DNA of 64,000 nt from Cristatella mucedo (taxonomy: Eukaryota > Bryozoa > Phylactolaemata > Cristatellidae): NCBI GenBank assembly GCA_009760855.2, contig WPIO01000042.1:1519001-1583000 (forward strand), written 5' to 3'. The stretch's first letter is position 1. Every line of letters begins with the position of its first letter. Both the position numbers and the translations under genes were made by a program. Below, one piece after another: positions 31,806 to 44,664 of the stretch. The notes under the pieces are model-generated. The model searched no databases. It was given only the letters and a program-made list of their open reading frames with translations, and had not been told where the DNA came from.

Positions 31806-33672
31806 TTACGCAGGAGAGTTTTGTATAGCGCACTCAAAGCCTAAGCGGCTTTCGGAACGCATTCGGTAGCCAACAGACTTCGTCTCACGCAACAAAGAGA
31901 AACTGGGAAGCATAGCAGAGTCAGGAGAGCAGTTGAGGTAGTGAGTAGCATAGAAGTAGCAGTTCAGGACCGCTGAAAAAGATGTGCCATAGTCGGCAGT
32001 TGGAGAGTAGATGCTGTTGCGTAAGAATTGTGGAAGCGAGTTCCAAAGTCTAGGACCTGCAGAACTAAAGCTTCTGTCGCCAACTGTCTTTAAGCGGAGG
32101 AATGGGACAGCTAATTTATAGTCCACACAGGACCTGAGGGTGCGAACAGGCTGAAACTGATGCAGCAGTTCAGCTAGGTATGAAGGAGCCAAGCCGTGGC
32201 GGGCCTTGTGGGTCAACGTAAGAACTTTGCTCTGTATCCTTTTCTCAACCAGCAACCATCCTAGCTCTTTCAGCAGAGGTGACACGTGCTCAAACCGCTG
32301 GGACTTGAAGACCAGCCTTGCAGCCATATTCATAGTCCGCTGTAGTGGCATAATAGCTTTCTTTGATAGCCCAGCCAAAAGGGAATTACAATAATCACGC
32401 CGAGACAGAACTAAAGAGCTAGTTAAATTTTTTACAAGCCACTGTGGGAGACAGCTTCTAATCTTGGATAGGGATCGGATGTGATGGCTAGCTGTAGAGG
32501 CAGTCTTCTGAATGAAGCTTTTGAAATTGAGGCAGCTGTCGAACACGACACCTAGATTACGAGCATGTGGTGAAGGTCGCACAATAGCATCACCTATTAG
32601 TACAGCAAAGCCTTTTAATCCAGCCACACGCTTAGGGTGTCCTATGAGAAGCAGTTCGGTTTTAGCGTCATTTAATTTCAGGAAGTTTTCCAACATCCAG
32701 GATCGAATATCGGCAAGGCAAGCATTCAGTTTCTCAGTTGCTGCAGCAGATTCCGACGGTTTAAATGACAAATACAGTTGAGTATCGTCAGCATAGAAAT
32801 GATATCCTATTCCATGGGCCTTAATCACTTTTCCCAGAGGTTGCGTATAAATGGAGAACAGCAAGGGACCAAGTACAGACCCTTGACCCTTGAGGGACTC
32901 CACAGGTGACCCTTCTCATGTCTGAGACCTGACCCCCACACGACACGGATTGAACACGATCAGACAAGTAGGATTTAAACCTCGCCAGTGCTTCGTCTGC
33001 CAGACCGATCGTTGTTCTCAATCTTTCAAGCAGAACTTCGTGATCAATGGTGTCGAAGGCAGCAGACAGATCTATCAGAGATAAGGCAGTGACATTCCCG
33101 TCGTCGTTGCCACGTAGAATGTCATTGTTAACACGGAGGAGAGCAGTTTCAGTAGAGTGCTGCCTCTTGAAACCTGATTGAAATGTTTCTGACATTCCAT
33201 TATTTTCAATATGTTTAACTAGCTGCTTAGCAACAATTTTTTCAAGAATCTTTGATAAGAGCGGGAGAAGGGAAACTGGACGATAGTTTGCTAGGATCTC
33301 TGTGTCTAACCCAGGCTTTTTAAGAATAGGTCTAACGATTGCCGATTTGAAGGACTTGGGGACGACCCCTTTTCCCAAAGAAGCATTAAAAATCTTGGTT
33401 ATGGCAGGGCTAAGTTGGTCTGCAAGTGAAGACCACAGAGATGAAGGTATAGGGTCTTCAGGAGACGAGCTCTTTTTGCTAGACCTTCTTAAGGCAGCCA
33501 CATAACAGGCAGAAACATCAGAGAACCTTTTAAGAAAGGTCACAGGTTGAGGAACGGCGATTGCTTTGGTCGGAGGGGGCTTAATGGAGGCACGAATGTG
33601 CACAATTTTTTCAGTAAAGAAGGCTGAAAACTGTTCGGCTGAGCCCTTAATATCTGGGAAGTCAGACCTCAC
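31806..33672 (-). pseudogene. LINE reverse transcriptase domain, copy 2
   Basis: Two overlapping frames, 33,672-32,821 (up to GVPQGS) and 32,903-31,806 ([23 protein letters not shown]-terminal RLWNSLP). The only RT break is the 7-bp duplication. Confidence 0.8.
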
Positions 33673-33852
33673 AGCATAGGCCAGTAAATGGTTTACTGTC
33701 TTATAAATCTGTTTAGTGTCTGACTGCCAGGAATTCAGCTTTCTAATGAAAAAAGAAGCCCTAGTTTTTTTTAAGCTTTCGGGTGTAAACTCGAAGGAAG
33801 TCTTGAAAATTGACTAGATCTGCCTCAGACCCCGATTTCTTGAAACAACGTT

Positions 33853-35046
33853 CTAGCCTGCGCTTAACCCGGCGCATCTAAATTGAAAGGAATCACGACG
33901 ACTTTGAACACGGATAGAGCGAACGGGAGCATGCTTGTCAAGTGCACTCCTGAGTGTCATGTTCATCGCATCAGTGAGGGTATCGAGGCTGCCGGTCGAG
34001 TCTGAATGCAGGTCAAGAAGGCCTTCATCACAAACAGATTTCAAAAACTTGTCCATGTCAATGCTTTGTAAGTTACGTCGTTTGGCAAATTCGACATTAC
34101 CCTGCACGTACGAGGGAGCAGGAACAGAAAAGGAGACCGAACAATGATCTGAGAGGGTCAGTGGGCACACCACAAAGTCAATGGGGAGGACATCCTTAGT
34201 GATCACGAGATCTAGAATGTGGCCACCGACGTGGGTGCTATGATTAACGTGTTGGGCCAAACCAAGATTCTCCAGACAGTCAAGAAATGAGCGGACCTGG
34301 CTGTTGCTGGAGTTGTCAACGTAAATATGTAAGTCTCCTACAATCAGTAGCGGCCTGTCACACACAAATATTTTAGCGAGGAACTCTGAAAACTCTTCTA
34401 TGAACAAGTTTAGACAGCCAGAAGGAGGCCGGTATATCACAACGGTGAGAGGCATTGTCTTTGATGAAGACCTGATAGCAACCGATTCAAACGATGACCC
34501 ATGCAAGAAACTGCACATTTTATAGCCAAACGATTCGCGAACAACAATTGCAACCCCGCCGCCAACCTTGTCAGAACGCATGGACTGATAGAATGAGAAC
34601 CCGGGTGGGGTGGTCTCGGAAATACAGCTACTGGAACAAGGCGTCATCCAGGTTTCGGTAAGCAGAAATGGATCTAGCTTCTCCTGGACCACCTGATCAC
34701 GGATAAGTAACCCCTTTGTTTTTAGCGAGCGGACATTTAGTAGGCGGAATTTAAGAGGCTGTTCAACAACTGGGCGACGGCGATAAAGTGGCTCATATTC
34801 TCTACCGTTTGCGTCCGGCCCGGCGGACGCTGGCTCTTCGAATTTGAATTGCACCATGGTAACAGCCGTGGGACGACGTTTCACAACGTGCTGGGCCACA
34901 GCGGGTGGGCTACTACCGCAACAAGTACTATTTAGTGCTTTAAACTTAGGAGTCGTAGGTTTGATAGCCGAGCTGTTGATGGGGCGAACGCAGGATGCAG
35001 GTAGGTTCTCACTGACCCGCCGGAGGAGGCCCGCCGGTAGTATCGA
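33853..35046 (-). pseudogene. LINE endonuclease domain, copy 2
   Basis: Open from after the TAG at 35,049-35,047 to 33,853. Motifs as in copy 1, with GDLHIYVDN in place of G-D-F-N. Differs from copy 1 by a few residues (LDCLENLGLAQHV, DVLPIDF). Confidence 0.8.
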
Positions 35047-36370
35047 CTAATGGCGACATCGAATCTTATGCTGAGCAGGTCCTGTTTTGTGTAGCATATC
35101 CGAGGACAGCTCATAAATAGTCACAGCGAAGATAGCAGCGGAATACCCGAAGGTATTACGGAGAAATCAAGTAAAGGTCCACACCACACTAGGAGTCGCC
35201 CGAGGCCGCTCTTTAGCGCGGGGAGGGTACGCCCCCTCCGCCGAATGTTAGGCGTGTAATAATTTCAAACGGTCCTGCACGGCAGTTGAGCTAACTTGCT
35301 CCAGTGCCTGCTGTGATTCCTGCACTTATTCACTGCTTATCTTTGAAGCGACAAGTCTGAACCAGATAGCATTAGCGTAAGCCCAACGGATAAAAACGCC
35401 GAACGTTTATCTGAGATACAGCAGAATGCCTCAAGCTGCCAAACAACCTTGCTGTAAATTGTCTATAAGTGCTCCCACTTGACACTGCACTACAATTCAT
35501 TAACGTTTGCAAAGCACCAGTAGAGAGAACTTCGTCTTTATTCGGGTGCTTTGCATTTAGCTCCAAGATGCATGCACAGTACAAAGCATTCAAAACAAGC
35601 ATGTATCGAGCTTAAGCTATTATTCTAAAGCCAGAACACTCAAGCGGTTCGCAAGAGCTATTGTAAGTAGTTGGCACGGGGGTATGCACATGCAAGGAAA
35701 GCACACTGGAACGAAAAAAGACTAGTCTTGTGGGGCAAGCTGCACCGGATGCAGCGAGGCATCTCGCGTAGACAGATGCAAAGTCGTTCCTTGTAGCAAC
35801 TGTAGTTTAAGATAGATTTACACTAAGATTTTCAGTGCCTTATACCTGAAGGCTCTATCATCGAAAGGCTTTTTTACCTGAGTGCACGGGAAAGCAAAGT
35901 TACAGGACACACTGAGCAGCTGCTGGTGTGAGAGCAGGCTCTTTGGGAGGGGTGAACTGGTCGGAAAGGTAGGCTGGAGCAAGAGATTAAATTTACCTAT
36001 GGGCTAGACTAAGGAAGAAGGAATTGGAAATCAATTTGATGCTTGACCGTTAACCAGTAAGATTATGAAGACGTGGCGCATCGTGGCAACTACGACTGGA
36101 ACCGCTGCGTCTCCCGTCAGGATCTAAGACGTAAAATGTCATTCCTAACAATTTAAATGGCCGGATGCATGTTCAAAACTATCTGTGCTTACTAGCTAAC
36201 GGCCCGATCAATAAAACATTGAAATTCAGTGCAAGGGTAGGACAAATGACGAGGCATCAAGGAGCTGAGAGCTCGAGAGCACACTGGAGAGGCGATGTGG
36301 TCGGATAGGTAGGCTGGAGGTTGGTGAGCCGAGTGATCTACGAGCTAGAATAAAGAAGAAGGATATGGAA
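35047..36370. other. Spacer upstream of LINE copy 2
   Basis: Matches 12,760-14,083. No gene recognised. Confidence 0.45.
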
Positions 36371-36403
36371 ATCTATTCGACGTTTGACAGTTATCCACTG
36401 ACG

Positions 36404-36587
<184 letters not shown>

Positions 36588-36730
36588 CGATTAATACGAT
36601 TGTAACTGATATGCCTGCATGGACATGTGCATATGCATGCGCCTGTTGATGGACCATCAATCCTGGTGTTTCGCATGCTTTTTCTAGAGTGCACTTAGTT
36701 GGCCTAGATAGTTGAATGTCTGTGGCAAAC

Positions 36731-36848
36731 TATTCATATTTATAACTAATCTGAGGCCATCAGCACCACATTTTGTCCACTTAATGACTCTTCGTCTCTC
36801 GTGGCTCATATGTATGGCCCAACTCACATCCAAGGGCATATGCTCGAC
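36731..36848 (+). repeat. Inverted LINE-EN repeat, left arm
   Basis: About 90% identical by eye to the reverse complement of 37,335-37,453 (shared TATGGCCCAAC, GTCTCTCGTGGCTCAT). Encodes an EN remnant on the plus strand. Confidence 0.75.
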
Positions 36849-36902
36849 TAAAATCACTGCATAAAATCATCACTATTATCATCATACAATCATCACTCAT
36901 AC

Positions 36903-36920
36903 AATATATATATATATACA

Positions 36921-36957
<37 letters not shown>

Positions 36958-36975
36958 AACAAACATATATATATT
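36903..36975. repeat. (AT)n tract in the inverted-repeat loop
   Basis: Alternating AT interrupted by ACAACATAC and ACAAACAAAC. Confidence 0.9.
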
Positions 36976-37334
36976 TAAAGCATAAAATCATCACTCGTTA
37001 GTACCACATTTTCCATTTCTGACCACCATTGACCGTCTGGGTAAGCGTGCACAGTGCGTTTAGTCGGAGGTGCAAACTCATTGAGTATTTCAGCTAGTGG
37101 TGTGTTGCAGCAATTTACCAGTGATTGCAGGGCTGAAGGGAGCTCGGCCGCAGAGGCCGAGCGGATATTCTTGAACGGACAGCATCGATGTCAATGTTCT
37201 TGTGGTTTTTACGAGTCTCACGTGACTTTAGGTGAGGAGAAGTAGGCCACACAATGTAGACTGAGTGAGATCTACATGTGGTCAGAAATGAAGAATTTAT
37301 TACAAATTAGTGACGATTGCCTGGACTGGTTTCG

Positions 37335-37453
37335 GTCGAGCATGTGACCCTTGGATGTAAGTTGGGCCATACACATGAGCCACGAGAGACAAAGAGTCAT
37401 TAAGTGGACAAAATGCGGTGCTGATGGCGTCAGATTAGTTATCAAAATGAATA
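37335..37453 (-). repeat. Inverted LINE-EN repeat, right arm
   Basis: Part of an EN remnant on the minus strand reading SFLFMGDFSIHFDN, stop, SDAISTAFCPLNDSLSLVA; G-D-F is kept and Asn is replaced by Ser. It pairs with 36,731-36,848. Confidence 0.7.
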
Positions 37454-37710
37454 CTGAAATCGCCCATAAACAGAAACGATCGATTACTGGCACGCAGAAT
37501 CAATAAGAGATAAGAGAAATCTGAGATAAAGAAGGACTTGAATTCAATGCCACAAACGCTCTTGAACCACTTTGGCTGATGTACCCTCTAATTTAGGCAG
37601 ACGTATATTTCAATTGTGTTTCTCTGCTAGAAATAAGCAGTTTTGACAGTCGCGAAGGAATGGATGTAGACGTATTTCGCTTGATAGTCACTAGAACTAG
37701 TTTGCAATGA
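37454..37710 (-). pseudogene. LINE endonuclease fragment, unit 2
   Basis: N-terminal continuation of the EN remnant above (ISDFSYLLLILCASNRSF). Same as 14,084-14,337. Confidence 0.5.
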
Positions 37711-37783
37711 GCCCTGATAGCCCAGAAGTTAAGAAGATCGCTTTTAAAGACCGAGGATGAGGTTTTAAATCCTGGCTTCGGGT
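37711..37783 (+). repeat. tRNA-like SINE remnant, unit 2
   Basis: Same as 14,338-14,410: GATAGCCCAGAAGTTAAGA with a decayed B box GGTTTTAAATCC. Confidence 0.4.
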
Positions 37784-37974
37784 AATACTTTCTCGCCAAC
37801 TGAAAGCCGTGATGACATCCGGTAACGATCTCTGCCGCTACACAAATGAGGCTCTGAAATCAGGTAAGATGGTAGCCAGGCTTTCAGGAACGATGCCGAG
37901 AAATGCAACGTCACACGCTTTGTCTACAATTTGCTAGTCCCATGTTTTAGATTGTAGGTAGATTTTTCAAACTT

Positions 37975-38160
37975 ACGCCTTGACTTACGTGTATGTCACC
38001 CCTAACCATATTATTTATTTTGTTTGTTTTTCAAGCATAATTTTACTTACCATTGAATTGCATTTCACTTTTCAGCAAAAGTAAAGCACCTAGAAAGAGA
38101 TTGAGTTATCTGAGGGCGCTTTATCAAGTGCATTATTGTTATTATTGTTATTATTATTCT
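37975..38160 (+). repeat. L2-like LINE 3' end, unit 2
   Basis: Counterpart of 14,606-14,790 with one extra change (CAGCAAAAGTAAAGC). Confidence 0.7.
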
Positions 38161-38654
38161 CGTGACAGCAGAGAGGACGAACGGTCCGTCACAGCAAACG
38201 AGGCTAATCTGACTGTTGGGCATATGTGTTTTAATACACGTTTAATCACAGTGAAGAAAAGCAAGATCGTATTCTGACAAAGATCCGACTCCAGTTAAAC
38301 CAGAGACAACATGAAAGACAATAGTCAACAAGCTTAACCCATACTTCACTGCTGCAACGTTTTGGTAAGCGAAGGCAGCTATGTGGATAAGATTCTTCGC
38401 CTGAAGAATAAGTTGCGTACCTTCCGGTGATGCAATTTCAAAACACTCCGCCCGGGCAAATTCAATCGTCCTTCAACTAATTATTGCATGCAGCCCCCAA
38501 GTTAAAACGAGCAAGCTTCAAAAAATTGTGTGCTCATTCAAAGCCCGGTTTTCTCTTCGAGCAAGCAGTAGCTCCAACAAAACGCAATGATCTGCTAATT
38601 GATGCTGAGCAGCACTGGGTAAGCGGTAAGCTCTGTTCTTATAGCACCTTTTAA
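38161..38654. other. Spacer, no gene recognised
   Basis: Counterpart of 14,791-15,304, including the weak echo of the secreted gene's 3' flank. Confidence 0.4.
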
Positions 38655-38872
38655 TACATGCAAAAGCCCGCTTGCTTTATATGCACCCATAAGTAAATAA
38701 ATACTTGCTGATTTAACAGCCCCTTTTGTATAGCGACAGAAGAGCCTTTACGGCTATCACGACCGCTTGCTTGCAGTAGCGATAAAGGATCGCCCACTGA
38801 AGGATTCGAACCAACTACCTCAGGGCGGAGGTCGTGAAAAGCAACCACCTTACCTAGTGACCCATACATCTA
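38655..38872 (-). repeat. tRNA-derived SINE-like element, unit 2
   Basis: Counterpart of 15,305-15,503, with the B box GGTTCGAATCC retained. Confidence 0.5.
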
Positions 38873-40067
38873 CTATTAGTCGACAAAGCCACGGTCACCT
38901 GTCTTTTGTTTTTACTATGGCGGCAGGAGCTTTTCAGTAGTGTGCTCGAAGCCGACACAACTTGTGCTGTGCTATCATTTGTCTCCAGACTTCCTCTGTA
39001 GCACTCATAAAGTGGTATCGAGCGCGTGAACCGAGCTCGGGTCTTTCATTCTAAATTTTTTGTTTGAAACGTCTTTAATTCTAAACTTTGTCAATTCTGA
39101 TTTCTCATTCTGTAAACTTAGCTGTTGTGAAATCAATTAAAGGTTTAAGGCGGCCAAAGAGTTTTAGGATGAAGCAGCTTTAGCTACTGAAGGTCTAGGT
39201 GTGTTCATGCCGAAGCAGATCTGGGTTCATTTTCCGATCGTTCCATTATTATCTGAGAAATATCAATAAATGCGCTAAGAGGGAGATAAATCCTATAGGA
39301 TGCGGGGGTATATCTCGCCACCCCTGGGCCATCTCTCGACGGGGCCTCATTAAACTCTAACGCCTATCAATAAGCAAGACTGCTGGATAAGCTAATCTGG
39401 TCATCGCATTTACTTTCATAATCATCTTCTTTTAAGGGACTATCGACACATCTTAAAAGAGTCTCAGCTGCTTGTTTTGCAATTCGTGACAGCATAACAC
39501 CGACTAGTAACATCCCACATATTATTTCTACAGCTTAAAAAGAGCGAAAAGTTGGCGACTACTGCGTTCCAGTATCAGTTAGTACAGTTTGGAAAAAAAA
39601 TATTCAAGTCACAGAAAGATATAGCTGCAAGATTCAGCCTAAGGGTGAATTTCATAATGGCTCAAAGCTGAAATGGTCCAAATATGAGAAGATCAATTGC
39701 GTCCATTATAATAATAAATTTAAAGCAATCATCTTATGCCCTGGCATAGCCGTTTCTTTTTTTAACCACTTTAAATGTGCAGAACCGTCAGGTCACAATG
39801 GTGCGGCCAAGAGGTGGGAATGCCACAGCAGCATTCGTGGCTGACTTCGCTGTAGTCCGTGCATCGTCAGTCGCCTGGAAAAAGTTTTAGGATATGAACG
39901 GATGTCTCCCATATCTCGGTGCTGACGTTGAAAACTCAGGCGGACCAAGACTTGAAATAAATGTAGCAGTGTTCTTATAGCTGTTTCAACTTGTGATAGC
40001 ATACACAATTTACGTAAGAAGAACTAATTACAAGGCAACCACCGCACTGAGCAGGCAGTCGACAGTA
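38873..40067. other. Spacer, no gene recognised
   Basis: Contains the ~110 bp (39,164-39,285) missing from unit 1. Confidence 0.5.
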
Positions 40068-40140
40068 AGAATAATGATAATGCGCTTGATAAATCGGCCT
40101 CAGAGAACTCAATCTCTTTCTTGGCGCATTACATTAGCTG
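40068..40140 (-). repeat. L2-like LINE 3' end, unit 2
   Basis: Counterpart of 16,584-16,655. Confidence 0.65.
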
Positions 40141-40307
40141 AGCCACTTGGCAAATGGCTGGTATCTATTCCTGCAAGCTTTCGGCGTGAAATGACTTCGG
40201 GTAGTTTATTTAAGCAGAGCAATATTGCAGGAGAGCTAGCTCCGATTACCTACAAATTATTCACTGCTTATATTTGAAATACCAAATTTGACCTAAAATT
40301 ATAGACC

Positions 40308-40861
40308 TTAACTGAACTCGTGATAAACGGACGAACATGTTTGCCTGGTGAGAAGTCCTAACTCGTCAATCGTGTCTGCTAGCGTCGTGTTGTAGCATTC
40401 TGCTAATGGCGACTGTTCGGAAGTGGGATAGAACGATAAGGGCCACCGAGATATTCTCGCTCGATAAGTATCAATTTCAAGGGTGATACAGTCTCTCGAT
40501 TCGCACATGATATTAGATGAGGAGGAGGCCACACACTGTAGACTGACATCTGCTTGTGGGCAGATAAGCAGAACTTGATAATATTAGGTAAGGAAAGAGT
40601 GCAGTTGTAGGAGAACATTTGGGCGAGTGTGCGACTCTATACATGAGTAGGGCCATGATTTTGAGCCGTAAGATATCATAATTCAGCGAGTGCACACAAT
40701 TCGGTGCTGGAGGCGTCAGATAAGTTACCCAATCGGATTTTGAAATCACTCTCAAGAGGGAAAGATAGATTGCTTGCACATGGATCCGAAATGAGATCAG
40801 AGAAATCTGAGATAACTGAAGACTTTGTAATAGAGAGGGGGTGATAGACTGCTGCCAGCAT
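40308..40861 (-). pseudogene. Degenerate LINE endonuclease fragment, unit 2
   Basis: Identical frames to 16,824-17,377. Confidence 0.5.
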
Positions 40862-42267
40862 TGGGAGCTGCTTATCGATGAACTACAAAAATAGATTCGA
40901 AAGATTAATTCATGGGGACAAGGGTGAACAAGAACAAAGTGCCGGTTAGGGCGGCGTCTGTAATAGCAAGGTAAGTAACCATTTTCAGCCAGGTCTCAGT
41001 CAGGTGAACCTATCCGACTTTTTTCATTGATGAAGTCATGTATTACCAAGAGATTACGTCTGTTTGCTACCGAATGCATATCGAAACCTTTGTTAGGCTC
41101 TGTATCTGTGATACACAATTCTCCTGAGTAAATATACCGTATAGTCTTGGTATATTTGTGGATTTACAGACTATGCACCTCAGCTGCCAGTGCTCGCTCT
41201 CGAACTCTTCGGAATGATTGATTGCATTGTGTTATCTCTGCAAAGTGCCTAGACAGAGATTACCTTCTAATATGGCTCTGTATATAGAATTGATATAGCG
41301 CTCAAGACTACCAAGAGTCTACCTAATAACTTTACAACTCGCCGCTAGAGGATCGACAACCAGTGAAATGCACGCTATTGTAGCATAGATGAGAAGACAA
41401 AACCACGCATAGCAGTCATGCTTATGGCCAGCATGCAAAATCGCTCAAGAAGGCACTAAAGATCACTTATTAGTAGACTTATCGGTAAGAGCATGAACTG
41501 AACGATTCACTCTAATTGCCCTCCGTCATCATTCTCACTGATCGTGCAATGATAAGTGAAAGAAATGGTAAAGAGTTATTTTGCAAGAAATTTCAAGTAG
41601 TGAATATCAAAGTCTATATATTGGATGCAAAACTACAAATACCACCTCTGCTGCGGTATCTATATCACTGGGAGTCCAAATTTGCTAGACGTTGCATAGA
41701 TGAAACTAGGAAGGTATGACTCTGGAGTCGTTGACCTACATACCAGCAAGCAAGGGTGCAGGCCTTTAACGCATCGGGTAATGTGGCTTTGCCTGTCCGC
41801 CGATGTCTGACTTCGGAGTAGATGTGAGCAGAATTCCCAGCTCACGAGCCGCCTCTGCGGAACAGGGACGGCACGCCTACGTGCCGCCCCGGTACGCGCT
41901 TGCAGCAAGTTCCACTCGCGAGCTTGAGATGCCCGATTGGGGCACAGCTCAGATGCACGGAGCACAATTTTAAACCGGCCTACTAGGCTCTGAAGAAGAG
42001 GCTCGCAAGGTGGCGCAGCGAATGGTCGCCAACAGTAAGATACTTCTTCGAAGAAAATCCATCGCTTCCGCTCGTGGTTCTACGATAGACGCTGACGTAG
42101 CTCGCACTGTGGTGCGAACAAAGTTGGCCGCTTCCAAATCCGCTCAGTACTTGGCCTTAAACCCAGTTCCCGTAACGGTGCTAGTTAAAACGGCAGTGCC
42201 AGGTAAACCGGCTCAATTGTGGTGAATAATAATTATTCGAGAATACAGGAAGGAAAGGAGTTACGCA
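40862..42267. other. Spacer, counterpart of unit 0 sequence
   Basis: Nearly identical to 17,378-18,784. No gene recognised. The frame 42,010-42,225 is not open in unit 1 because of a one-base difference (GTTCCCCG vs GTTCCCG). Confidence 0.5.
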
Positions 42268-42757
42268 CCTCAAATCCTTTGGAGATCGCGCATTTAGTTC
42301 GTATGCTCCCAAAGCCTGGAACTCCCTCCCGACCTGCGTCAGAACATCCCCTGACCTGACCACATTTAAAAGGAACTTAAAAACACCTATTTAGGACAGC
42401 ATTTAGTGGGTCCCTCTGATTCGTCCTTCACGTGCTTATGCGTGCTGACACTGTGCATGCTACCACTAACCACATTTGCATGCTGACCCTGTGCATGACG
42501 CCCCTAACCATGTTATTCATTTCGTCCTACGTATGTTTATGCGTGCTGACACTGTGCATGCTGCCACTAACCACATTCGCATGGTGACCCTGTGCATGTC
42601 ACCCCTAATCATATTATTCATTTCGTTTGTTTTTCAAGCGTGATTTTACTTACCATTCAATTGCATTTCCCTTTGCAGCAAATGTAAGGCGCCTAGAGAG
42701 AGATTAAGTTCTCTGAGGGCGCCTTATCAAGTACATTGTTAGTATTGTTATTACGCA
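42268..42757 (+). mobile_element. L2-like LINE 3' end with 7-bp target duplication, unit 2
   Basis: TTACGCA at 42,261-42,267 and 42,751-42,757. Same insertion as 18,785-19,274, including the 101-bp internal duplication. Confidence 0.8.
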
Positions 42758-43569
42758 GTCGAGTACAATTAGAGTAAGTGTTTATAGGACTACCAACGAA
42801 ACTGTGTGGCTAGTCTATGGAAGCACGGAGATACTTAGGCTTCCAGAGAGCTTTTAGCTTGTATGCTCCTGAAGCCTGGAAGTAACTACCGACTGACCTT
42901 AAGAGGTCCCCTGAAATGAAATATGGTATAAACGATCTAACGAAAGCGCTTGTTTCTAACAGCGTCTGGTCGGTCGTTGTGATTTGTCCTTTAGGTGCCT
43001 ATGCGTACGGACACCATGTGTGTACTTCTATTCGTATTTAGATGTTGACATTGGCCACGTTACCTTTCAGCGGATTGCCGAGGCGCATTAAAAGGTGGGC
43101 CCTGAGATAGGCTAGCAGTCACTATTCGAGACTCGGGGCGTTGGCTAATGAAGGTTATTGAACTCTAGGCCTCAGAGCCAATAGGGCTCACCAAGGCCGC
43201 TGGTTAAAGCTTGTAACCATTCGCTGCTTTCAAATAGACTGAATTATGAATCAGTCTGAAATATGGATACGGACTTGTTACGTCAAGGTGTGAGCGCTCG
43301 TTGAAGGTAGCTGTGCCTTAACATTCGAGCGTCACCTGAATCCGTCGGGCTGTAGCCAGCACTAGCCCGTTGTCAGCTCTGTGTTTGCCGTCTACTTCTT
43401 ACCGGACGTGAAATTCGCGAACTACGTTTGTTACACCATTATTGTCTTCGAAGTGAGACCTCTCAGAATTGTCAGAAAATCCCGCACCCGTCCATAAATC
43501 GGTTTGGGTCAGACCTGCAATACTTTAGCTTTTGCGGGACAAAAGAAAGCCCACCTACGTTTCTTGCTG
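42758..43569. other. Spacer, no gene recognised
   Basis: Counterpart of 19,275-20,084. Confidence 0.5.
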
Positions 43570-44515
43570 TAGACTCGAAGGAAGTCTTTGAAATTGACCT
43601 GATATTTACCAGACCTAGACTTCTTAGCACGGCGTTCAAGCGTGTGCTTAAAACGACGAATTGTTTGAAGGTTTCGGAAAATTGAAGGGATTAATGATAA
43701 TACTTAGGCATTTTAAAAAATAGCACCATCAGAAAATTCAATTTCTTTCTAGGCACTTTACGTTGGCTGCAAAGGAAGCCCGATCGAATGGTTAGTGGTA
43801 GTGAGCTCAATAAACAAGAATAACATGGATAGGTGAAAATGCTCACCCCGACTCGGTACACTGGCAGCGTGTACAGAAACATGCTCGTCAAGGGCACTCC
43901 TAAGTGGTTCACTGTATCAGTGAAGGCATTGAGGCTGTCGGTGGAGTCTGGGTGTAGATCAACAAGACCTGCCTCACCTGACCTCACCTGGAAGACATCC
44001 TTATTTGTCAACCAAATCCAGAGTATGGTCAGCGACGTGAGTGGTATGATAAAGTTGTTGGACCAAACCGAAGTTATTCATACAGTCATGAAATGAGCGG
44101 ACCTGGCTGCTGCTACGGTTTCCAAAGTGAAAGTGGGGCCTGTCACGCACAAATATTTTAGTAAGAAATTCCGAAGGGTTCCCTATAAACGAGTTTAGAT
44201 AGGTATAAGGAGGTCTGAAACTCAGAATAGAAAGAGCCATCGGCGTTGATGAAGACCGGATTGCATTCGATTCAAACGACAGCCCGTGCAAAAAGCCGCT
44301 TGTTTTACAGCCAAACGATTCACGAACTGCACCAGCTACCCCACCAACAACTTAGCCACATAGCACGGCCAGAAACCATGAGATCCTGGTTAGTGTAGTC
44401 TCAGATTAACAGCTGCCAGAGCAGGGCGTCATCCACGCATCGGTCAGCAGAAATGCATGTAAAATCTCCCGGACAGCCAGAGCGCGGATTACCTTAAAAA
44501 CTTCGCTTTGCATAA
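43570..44515 (-). pseudogene. Degenerate second LINE ORF2 (EN part), unit 2
   Basis: Counterpart of 20,085-21,030 with the same frames and the same LINE 3' scrap inside. Confidence 0.7.
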
Positions 44516-44664
44516 CAAAAGTAAGAATAAAGTAAGCATTAAGTGCCAAGGATGTTATTTAGTCTTCCTAATTGTCTTTTATTCTTCTGCACACATGTAA
44601 CTTATATTATTTCATTGTTTTCGTTGTTAATAACAATTCTACCAAGCTCACGGCAGTGTCGTCA

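Larger units (their letters stand above)
31806..35046 (-). mobile_element. Nearly full-length L2-like LINE, copy 2, inactive
   Basis: About 99% identical by eye to copy 1. It has the same EN/RT frame break plus a 7-bp duplication (GACCCTT twice, 32,878-32,891) just after GVPQGS that shifts the RT frame. It lacks the nonsense codon, T expansion and +2 A of copy 1. Confidence 0.85.
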